DNA of 64,000 bases, taken from Buddleja alternifolia (lineage: Eukaryota > Streptophyta > Magnoliopsida > Lamiales > Scrophulariaceae). A program made the position numbers and the translations under genes. The notes beneath the pieces are model-generated. The model searched no databases. It was given only the letters and a program-made list of their open reading frames with translations, and was not told where the DNA came from. This document shows positions 56,260 through 64,000 of the stretch, piece by piece (positions within the stretch are counted from its first letter, which is position 1; every line of letters starts with the position of its first letter). Where the stretch lies: assembly GCA_019426215.1 (NCBI GenBank), contig CM033396.1, positions 25,435,101 to 25,499,100 on the forward strand, read 5' to 3'.

Positions 56260-58866
56260 TGATGCGGTTCAAAATTGTGAAATTCAAACACGATTTGTAT
56301 TTCTAATAAATGGGAGAAATCTAACATTTAAAGACGAATAATTATGTTTGAAATAAATGGAGAAAATGAAGAAAAAGACACTTTTATTATTTCAGTATGT
56401 TCTTGAGAGAGAAACTACAAATATGTGAGCTTTTTTTATTCAAAGTGAATGTAAAAAGTAAAAAATGACTTTTCTCATATATATAAGGCCATAAGGCCGA
56501 TTTCCCCCCTCTCCTACGGGTCATTTGACCCATTTTCCTATCTTCCGGGGTCTAAGGGAATCATATCCCCTCTTTTAGGAGATATAGGTTGAGATTTTAC
56601 TTGATTTGATTTTATCCATCTTCATTCTTCCACCAGCTAGGCTTTCCATGTGTCTTATTTAGCTATCCATTCAGATGACTGAATAGCTTCCTTCAATCTT
56701 GGGCTTTGCGTCTCACCAATATCTCAAAACACCATACCACAACTTAATTGGAAAACTCAGGGGTATTATAAGTCCCCCTACTCTTGAGGTCTTGAGGCCA
56801 CATTCAAGGCCTTACGAGTATAATATCTCCCTCAGTATCTAGGCCAATAATACTTCTTTTTTCTCATGAACTAGCACATGGGTCAAATCGTGAGCTGGAT
56901 CCTGCGCCGCTTGGGCTGCAGCCAGCACAAGGAGGGACGGGGGGAAGGGGGGGATGGGGAGAGAGGGGGAAGGGAAAGTTACCCCCCTTTTTTTTCTTTT
57001 CTCTCTCCTATTTATGATTCCTTTTGGATTAAGAAACTCTTGGCATTCCCTATTTTCAAGGGATTTGACCATTTCTTTAAAAATCTCCTCTTACTTTCTC
57101 AATTCAAACTCTTCCGCTTCCTTCTTTTCTTCCCTAGCAATTTTCAGAAGTTTCCATTTAAAACTCCCCAATTTTCCCTTTTTTCTTTTATCTCTATCTT
57201 CACTCTTGAGCTTCTTCCATAATTTTTCCACCAATTCATATCCTCCATCCTCTCATCTTCTTCTTTTTGTTTAAGGTAAGGATTTTACGTATCCTCTTTT
57301 TTTTTATATATATAAAAAAAGGTAATACATAGATATGACATGCATGCAAGATATACATATTTTTCATATTATTATGTGGTTTAATTTTTATAAGTAAGAA
57401 ACGTTTTTCACATATTTTGATAATACATCTTTCCATGTAAGTATAAGAGATGACAACTACTTCTCCACATGACCTCTCCGACTCTTTCACCTTTTTTCTT
57501 AATTCAACCGAATCAACTTCCATGATGGCTAAAAACCTAATATCCGAGGTAGGCGATGAATTCCCTAAGGTGGACGAAACGCTCCCTAAGGCTGCGAAAG
57601 CAGAACCCGAGATGATGGCGTCAGATAGAGCCCACGGCGCCGGGTCTAACGCCAATGATACGGATGCTGAGGAGGTCCTGAGTCCAACATAGCATTGACT
57701 CAGACTGAGAAGGCTCGATTGAATGCTGCCTAACCAGATTATGAAGTATAGCAATTTTGATTCATCGATTCAGAAACTAGGAAATTGAGGACGCGTTTGT
57801 GTATCCGTTCTTCTTTCAAACTATTAGCTTCGAGTTCTGATAGCAGGCCTCACACCCCTCCTGACGGGTATCTTTGATTTTTTACTTTCCAAGTGGATGT
57901 GGGCTTGCGTTTTCTATCATGACTCTGTTTGAGGATATATCATAGAAATACAAAGTATCTTTATGTCAATTGTCACAAAATTCCATGAGTCATATGGTAT
58001 CCTTTTTCATGGTAACTTCGTATCTAGGAGAAAATTCATCAACCCAAAGTTTTTACTCCTTTTTCTAACTTAAGAAATTAGAAAAGGGGCTCTTTCATTT
58101 TACCTCACGAGCTGGCGTTAAATTTTTGAGGCATAATTTTAAAAACCATGGTGAGTGGAGATGAATTTACTTTTTCATCTCTTCTCCAAACCCGTGGAAT
58201 TTTCCTTGCATGTGGTTAACAATCTCGGGTACCCCAAGTTTTCAGTAAGGAATAGATCATTAGCTCACGAACACCTCTTAGGCGTGCTAAATGAGAATAC
58301 TATGATATTCGTGAGGTGATTTCTGACAGCTCGCTGAGCTATTTTGGTTTGAGTCCTAAGCTTGTTGAGCTCTCGGGCGACCTTGGTACAGAATTGCCTT
58401 CCTTTTTGCTACTTTATATTATTCACCTATTTTTCTTTTTGCAAATAACTTATAATAATATTTCTTATAAGGATGCATGGATTCTCCTATTAACAATTTA
58501 TGTTCTTGACTCGCAGATTCAACCATGTTTGGAACTCTCCTCGAGGGAACAACCAAGCAGTCAATTGCCAAGAATAAAATGGGGGCGAGGCAAGAGGGAT
58601 CCATTGCCTTCAAGGAGGCTTCGGATATGTCTGCTATTTCTCTTTCTTTGCCAGCTTCAGGGATAGCTAATCATAGAACTAAGAACAAGAGCGGCCGAGG
58701 TCCTCTCGAGGATGCTTGCAAGACACCTGGTGGGCCAGCTCACATGCCAGCCCACGGGACACCTCTCTTCGGCCGCCTCCCGAGCATCCTCCTCAGCATT
58801 CCTCCGATGGGGTAGCACCTCTTCCCAAGCGTTCTCGAGGGTTGTTTGATGGTGAAAAAGGGGCAA
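56260..58866 (+). mobile_element. Unclassified decayed element (gypsy-type transposon-like)
   Basis: Begins abruptly at the truncated integrase of element E (TGATGCGGTTCAAAATTGTG). The first 1.1 kb looks like a promoter/leader: TATA-like TATATATAA at 56478, a G-rich run at 56,937-56,965, a CT-rich leader, and a possible leader intron from GTAAGG at about 57,275. Coding traces follow. A TA-repeat marks the right edge. I found no second terminal repeat, primer site or target duplication, so the class and both ends are uncertain. Confidence 0.4.
57450..58350 (+). pseudogene. Decayed ORF resembling plant gypsy-type transposon (Transposase_28-like) protein
   Basis: Opens with ATG 57450 (MTTTSPHDLSDSF, acidic, ends VLSPT at TAG 57690). 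Beyond that only broken frames remain, among them PPDGYL and FQVDVGLRFP near 57,860-57,920. These recall the PPDG ... FEVGLRFPL signature of the plant 'putative gypsy type transposon' family, named from memory. Two later open frames (58316-58666 and 58525-58815) are separated by what could be an intron (about 58,386-58,519, ending CTCGCAG). No catalytic motif is visible. Low confidence. Confidence 0.35.
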
Positions 58867-59214
58867 AGTAATCAGATATATATATATATAATGTATTTAA
58901 TTTTTTAAAATACATAATCAATGTAAATTCTATAAATGTAAAGCATACAAGAAAGGTAAATATCAGTTAAGGGTCGACCCTATGACAGCGGTTCCGGCTG
59001 AACCGCTTTCATAGGGTTCGAATTAATTTATTTTTTTTATTTAACCTATGACAGCGGCTCTGAAGGAACCGCTGTCATAGTGTGACCTATTACAACGGTT
59101 TTTTAACCGCTGTAAAAGGTAAAAATCATATAACAGCGATACCTATGACAGCGGTTAAAACCGCTGTAATAGGCCCAAAAAAAACCGCTGTTATAGGTAA
59201 TTTCTGAAGTAGTG
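58867..59214 (+). mobile_element. CACTA (En/Spm) terminus, orphan end
   Basis: Ends TTTCTGAAGTAGTG at 59214. On the minus strand this reads CACTACTTCAGAAATTACC, a typical CACTA terminal inverted repeat. The element body would therefore lie to the left. Subterminal hairpin repeats occupy 58979-59197. The left boundary is unknown, and no partner terminus was seen to the left. Confidence 0.72.
58979..59197. repeat. Four consecutive subterminal hairpins plus a half unit
   Basis: Inverted-repeat units of the form CCTATGACAGCGGTT ... AACCGCTGTAATAGG at 58979-59015, 59045-59080, 59086-59119 and 59142-59173, then the half unit CCGCTGTTATAGG at 59185-59197. Loops are short. Such arrays are the presumed transposase-binding sites of CACTA elements. 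Confidence 0.8.
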
Positions 59215-59872
59215 TACGAACCAATTATGAAAAGAATTTAAATCTGATTTAAATCATTTAATAAGTTTTAGCTTGAAGAATTTAAATCCAATTAAATTTT
59301 TCAATAAATCCAATTTAAAATAAATTTAAATTCAATTTAAATTATTTAACTAAATCCAATTTAGAATTTGAATAAACTTAATATAATTTAAGTTAATCAC
59401 TAAGTCTAATTTAGAATTTGAATGAACTTAAATCTAATTTAATTTATTCATTAAATCCATTTTAGAAGTTGAAACAAAAATTCATTTAATTAGAGTTCAT
59501 TAATTGATAAATAGTTCGGTCAAACCCACATAATTAGTTATTTCACAATTGGATAACCTAATTAAATCACTGGTCCAGGCCGACATAATTAATTATGTTG
59601 GGTCCGACCCAAATTTTAATTTAAATTACAGCTAGGCTCGGCCCAGCACATTAAATTAATGTGCTGGCCAAGCCCAGCACTTGTTTGACCGCGGTGGGTG
59701 AGGCCCAGCTCTATTTACCTTGCGATGGGCGGATTGAAGGTGAGCCTAGCGATGGGTGTTGATATGTCTAGCATTGGGATTAGCCCAGCCCTAAGGATTT
59801 ACAAAAGATAAGTTCAAAATTTGTTTTGCGTAACTAGTTTTACAAATTAAAGTTGAGTCTTTAGTAGCTCAC
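59215..59872. other. AT-rich stretch without gene
   Basis: No ORF of note. From about 59,290 to 59,470 there are degenerate repeats of AAATCCAATTTAGAATTTGAA with a unit of roughly 60 bp. A perfect palindrome CCAGCACATTAA-A-TTAATGTGCTGG lies at 59643-59667, in a GC-richer patch rich in GGCCCAGC words. Confidence 0.55.
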
Positions 59873-62353
59873 CCAGTGTTGTAAGGTGCAAGAAATAACT
59901 TATTCATTTGTGCACTCTGTATCATAGCACGTGCTATGTACTGCACTTGTTGAATTTGCGGGCTTGTTCTCGCAGATATGAAATGTGGGCTAAGGAACCC
60001 GAAACTCGCTTCTTTCCCTTCGGGGATTACATACTTATCCCACAAACACCTAAATTGAGCATAAAAAATGAATTTCGAGTAACAAAAATAATCGTAGTTC
60101 AGATGCAATAAAATAATTTAAAAACTTACTTTATTTACGCTGTAATGATAGAGGCTCCTATCTCTTTTTGACACAGAAGGTGACATGTCTCCTCTTTTCC
60201 AATATACTCTGGGAATGCAAGATTCATAATGGGTTCCTCGATGTCTATAGTGATCTGGGCACTAATAGACATCATCTTCGTGTACTTTCCCAGAAATACT
60301 AGGTCATGAGGGAGTCCATCTAGTTGAAGGTCTGCACATCTATCACCTTCACGTGCAGGCTTGGCCACTGGAAATTTTCCTTTGACAGCTGACTGCTTCG
60401 ACGTCCCTGATTTCTGGTTTCCAGATGATTTGGATGGTCCTAGAGACTGTTTAAGCAAAGAAAATAAAACATGAATGTTACACACCAAAGTATATTTAGT
60501 AACCTCAAACAAATTTTTATAATTTATTAATGACTAGCTATTAATTACATACCAGTGCATCAGTGACAATGACAAGACTCACTAGCCAAGCAACAAAGGT
60601 ACCCAGAACACTAGAAATGGTGAGCATTTCATCATTGAGAGGGACGGGTAGGGGTGTGTCCGCCTCAACTGCTGTGTCAATGCGCACTTTCACATGGTTA
60701 GTGGCTAATGGACAGTTGTGAAGTATTCTATCAGTCACCGGTCAATTGTACATTTGTCCTTTAGCCACCACACGATATGACGGTGATGAAAGTGCTAATT
60801 GACATGGAGCGATAACGTACATATATATATATATATATACACACAACATTATATTAGAAAGTTTTGTGTGATTTATAGAAATAGAGAGTTGCAAGTTATA
60901 TGATCAATAAACAAGTTCAAATCAGTACCTCAGGAAGCATCTTATGAACTGGTTCTGGGTTGCTATCTTTCAAAGAAATCACGTCATCTTCATGTGGCTG
61001 ACGCGAGTTAGGCGCTTCCAAAACATCAATTCGTTGTTGCATGGCAAGCATATTTTGGGAGAGGTTTTTCACCATGTTTCTCAAGCTTTCCATCTCCATT
61101 TCTGTAGCAGGCTTTGGATCCTTAAAATAGTCTCTTTGTGAGACCCCAAAGCCAACATCCCTAATGCGACCCAGATGCTCCTTCTTTTTAAGAGCTTTAG
61201 CCAATAGATCATCTCGACTCTTCTCATTTCCACTATGGCTAGTATCCTCTTGTGAAATGCTCTCCTGAAATAATACATTTAAAAAAAAAAATTAGTGATC
61301 TTTGTTCTTTCAATAGTATTTCAAAACAAACATATAACACATTATAGAGCTAAGATTGCAGATAACTCACCATTTCATTCACTACTCTTCTAACATTGTC
61401 GTTATCAATTTGATTTGTTTTATCGAAACGCGCAATCCTGCACACGAGTGCTTGTGTCACCTCTGTGCAATCGGATCCCGCATCCCTTCTTCTATTCATC
61501 TATATTTTTATTAAAAAATATATATTTATTAACATAGAATTTTTATTAAAAAAATTGTAAGGATTCACTGCTAAATGAACTACATACCTCCATTTGCTCC
61601 ACAAGAGCATGTCCAAGACTCACTTTCCGGTAAAGATATTCAGGTTCCTTTGCTCTTTCCTGATTTTCCCTACTTAGTTTCTATTTATTACATTATCAAA
61701 TTATTAGCTAAATATAAACGCAATAACCAACAAATGAAACCGTAAATTAAAATGAATAGCTACCTGAAAACCTTCGCCTAGGCGAACAGCTAAAAATGCC
61801 GTCCAATCGGCTTGAGATATCTCATATTGTGGGGGTGGGTTGTCATTAATGTTTCCATCATCATCTCGCACCCACTCTCTACTCAAGTAGCTCCTGAAGT
61901 TACATGCTAGCTTGCCAGCTTTTGATAGTACGTACTTTTGTCTACTTTTTTCAATATCAAATGCCAACTACAAAAAACAAATAACAAAGTATATACAAAA
62001 TTATAATTTAGAGAATATGATAATACATTAGCACTTACAAATATGATAATAACCAAATTACCTTTATTTCATCCCAAATGTTTTTTTTATTGGTGACGGG
62101 ACTTTTCGCCAATCACTCACAGTAATCGAAACCTTCTGCCGAGTCTGCACGCCTATATAACCAACAAATATTAATTTGTTTGGGTTAACTACCTGGCCTC
62201 TGTCATTCCAGCCGATAGGTAGCCTTATACCTTGACTCCTGGCTTTGACAACTTTTTTCATAGCCGTGATACCTCTCCGTATCTCATTTTCATGACTGCT
62301 ATCTGATCCATATACATTATCCTCAGGAAAACTACTAGTAGGATCTGAAGCCA
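59873..62353 (-). pseudogene. CACTA accessory gene: Transposase_24, DUF8039 and Ulp1-like peptidase fragment
   Basis: Multi-exon minus-strand gene. Exons by splice sites: 62353-62062, 61967-61764, 61680-61588, 61499-61371, 61264-60929, about 60,830-60553, 60446-60130, 60049-59873. Exons 1-5 encode the plant Ptta/En/Spm transposase domain (RLPIGWNDRGQVV, KQKYVLSKAGKLA-like, FRSYLSREWV, YLYRKVSLGHALVEQ) and a helical segment (LRNMVKNLSQNMLAMQQRI). Exon 6 resembles DUF8039 (SSVLGTFVAWLVSLV). Exons 7-8 resemble the N-terminal part of Ulp1/C48 peptidases (FGFLSPHFISART, QMNKLFLAPYNTG). The donor after PYNTG is intact, but the next exon, which should bring the catalytic His, was not found to the left. 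Damage: frameshift near 62,100, in-frame stop near 60,725, TAA at 60137. The start in exon 1 is uncertain. Confidence 0.65.
60823..60845. repeat. TA/CA microsatellite
   Basis: (TA)n followed by (CA)n within the intron before the DUF8039 exon. A second (TA)n run is at about 58,876-58,890. Confidence 0.8.
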
Positions 62354-62724
62354 CTACAAAAGCCAAAAAATACAGAAGTTAGATTCATATAAATTTGGCA
62401 GATTCATTTGGCAATAATAATTTTAAAATAGAAATAATAAATACAGAAGTTAGGTTCATTCCCATTATTTTAGAATACAATTATCCTAAACCACAAAATA
62501 TACAAAATTTAATCCCCAATTAAACGTAATTAACCCCCAGCTAACCCAAATTAACCTTAAATTCAGTCAAACCCCTATTTCCCTTAAATTTTCCACAAAA
62601 ATAGGCAAATCTCAAGAATATAAATTTTCTTGCTACTAAGTATAAATATTGATCAAAAAATAAGTCTACCATACAATTATGAAATAAGTTCAAATACCTT
62701 TTATCGTTCTCTTTTTGTCGTTGG
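62354..62724 (-). other. Gap between the two CACTA genes
   Basis: AT-rich, with no supported coding sequence. It probably holds the tnp2 3' untranslated region and the upstream part or first intron of the Transposase_24 gene. Confidence 0.5.
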
Positions 62725-64000
62725 CTAAGCAGTTTTTTGCTTCCCATCGGTACGACCATTTTTTGTAGTACGCCGACGAACTGATGGATTAATCCATATC
62801 CCCTTTTGGTGATCTTGTCGCATATACAATTTATCATCACTTATATCTAAGTCATCATCACTATCAATTGATTGTGAATCACCTAATGAGATAGGATTTT
62901 CTCCATCATCTTCACTTTCTTCATAATCATCATCAATACAAGTATTTTTATTTGACGATAAAACAATAGACCACCTCTTATCAATAGGATCGGTGACAAA
63001 AAACACTTGCTTAGCTTGTGACGCTAAAATGAAAGGTTCATCTTTGTATCCCACCCTTTCAAGGTCTACTTGAGTGAAGCTTATTTCACTATTATCGACA
63101 CCATGTTTATTGTCAACCCACCTACACCCAAACACAGGCACCCAAAACCAACTATAATCAAGCTCCCGTATACATTCAATCACCCTGTAATATGATAAAT
63201 CAGCATAGATAGGATTTTATCTTTCGCACTTGAGATATGCATTGCTTGAGCTACAAGACTCACACCACTATTCTGCATTGTACTTCATTCATCTTGGTCT
63301 TTTGTATAGACTGTGCGACCATTTATACGATAACCTGAATAACAAAATACGAGTCTGTCCGGACCCATCGACAGTAGTGTCAATTTATCTGAAATTGAAA
63401 GCAGTGGATTCTCTTTCTGTTTCTCTTCAATATGCTTTTGGAACCAATCGATGAAACTCTTATTATGCTCTCTTGAAATCCAGCTCTCATTTTTAATTAG
63501 ATTGAATCTCTTAAGTTGGTTCTTATGCTCTTCAACATATGGGTCAACCTCATCGGTGTTGTGGAGCACATATAGGTGTGCCTGCTCCCTTTGTGTAATA
63601 TGAACACTAACTAATTGCTTTCCAATTACGCTTTTTCCTTATGTTCCCCCTCCCACAACATGAGACTTTGGAAGCTCTGCAACATTAGAATCTGCCAGAT
63701 ACTCTGTGAAAAATGTAATGGCTTCATCAACTATGTACTGTTCAACAATGCAATCTTCCGGTCGACTACGATTTTTCACTTAGCCTTTCAATACCTTCAT
63801 ATAACGCTCAGCCGGATACATACATCTCATAAAAGCCGGTCCACATAGTTGAGTCTCTCTAACCAAGTGAATGGGTAGGTGGGTCATTATATCAAAAAAA
63901 ACAGGTGGAAAATACATCTCAAGCTCACACAAAGTGATGACAATTTGTTTCTGAAGTGCAGGAAATTTCTCAGGATCAAACACCTTGCTCCACATTGCTT
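62725..64000 (-). pseudogene. CACTA tnp2-like transposase, C-terminal part (DUF4218 and DUF4216), runs off right edge
   Basis: Read leftwards from the edge. DUF4218 comes first (LCELEMYFPPVFFDIMTHLP, LVRETQLCGPAFMRCMYPAERYMK), then SRPEDCIVEQYIVDEAITFF, a linker (LYVLHNTDEVDPYVEEH), and DUF4216 (LDYSWFWVPVFGCRW, FTQVDLERVGYKDEPFILASQAKQVFFV) with an acidic tail ending KQKTA before TAG 62725, the probable native end. The catalytic Transposase_21 domain would lie beyond 64,000. One frame from 63995 to 63285 carries two TAA stops (63780 after LKG, and one after GGGT near 63,640). Frame changes follow near 63,280 and 63,215. Tnp2 is the main transposase of plant CACTA elements. Confidence 0.82.

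Larger units (their letters stand above)
1..56262 (-). mobile_element. Element E: Sirevirus-like Ty1/copia retrotransposon, interrupted outer element of the nest
   Basis: This is the oldest layer of the nest and is read on the minus strand. Its surviving pieces are the integrase and reverse transcriptase (56259-53988), the RNase H tail (14192-13945), a spacer (13944-13162) and a long 3' ORF (13161-12894, resuming at 1165 down to 1). The pieces join precisely once two insertions with target duplications are removed: Athila element D (GAAGA) and copia element F (GACCA/GACGA). Pol and the 3' ORF are colinear with those of elements A and C. LTRs and gag are not in the window: the 3' end runs off the left edge and the 5' side is cut at about 56,260 by another sequence. 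The order pol then extra ORF is typical of the Sirevirus/Maximus lineage; that lineage assignment is inference. Confidence 0.8.

Noticed and set aside
58386..58519. Intron joining the two short ORFs at 58.3-58.8 kb
   Set aside because: GT and CTCGCAG are present, but neither flanking ORF has recognisable homology, so frame restoration proves nothing.

Overview
The window is plant nuclear DNA, most likely eudicot and heterochromatic. I see no convincing host gene. Almost every base can be assigned to transposable elements: plant-type Ty1/copia elements with a long extra ORF after pol (Sirevirus-like), other copia elements of a second lineage, one Athila-type Ty3/gypsy element with a tRNA-Asp-type primer site, and a CACTA (En/Spm) element with plant-specific transposase genes. 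All alignments were made by eye, so percent identities and ages are not given.

Layout. Positions 1-56,262 are one nest. The oldest layer is a minus-strand Sirevirus-like copia element (E). Its 3' ORF is at 13161-12894 and 1165-1, its RNase H tail at 14192-13945, and the rest of its pol at 56259-53988. An Athila element (D, 1171-12888, target duplication GAAGA) lies in the 3' ORF. A copia element (F, 14193-53982, target duplication GACCA/GACGA) lies in the RNase H. F has been invaded twice. Its 5' LTR is cut by a block holding two head-to-tail Sirevirus-like elements (A, 15632-34277; C, 34278-45300) and a remnant of a copia element (G, 45301-46848). Its gag is cut by a G-type solo LTR (47430-49034, duplication GGAGG). 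A is itself split by a minus-strand copia element (B, 22834-32008). The 3' ORF of C is split by an Athila solo LTR (39336-41006, duplication CCCTT).

Positions 56,260-58,866 hold an unclassified, badly decayed element resembling the plant 'gypsy-type transposon' genes. Positions 58,979-59,214 are an orphan CACTA terminus with four consecutive short hairpins. From 59,873 to the right edge lie two minus-strand CACTA genes: a tnp2-like gene (DUF4218 and DUF4216) and a multi-exon Transposase_24 / DUF8039 / Ulp1-like gene.

Most notable points. (1) The long 3' ORF of the Sirevirus-like elements appears to be spliced. In C, two small introns restore the frame exactly and give about 1,390 codons; an intron of 82-85 nt occurs at the homologous site in A, C and E. 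(2) The extra ORFs of the copia elements and of the Athila element seem to share a domain although they belong to different superfamilies. (3) The Athila element carries arrays of a short GC palindrome (CGCC-T/C-AGGCG) in three unrelated parts: LTR promoter, gag coding sequence and 3' region. The rest of the window is decayed, with many in-frame stops, several of which look like CGA to TGA changes.
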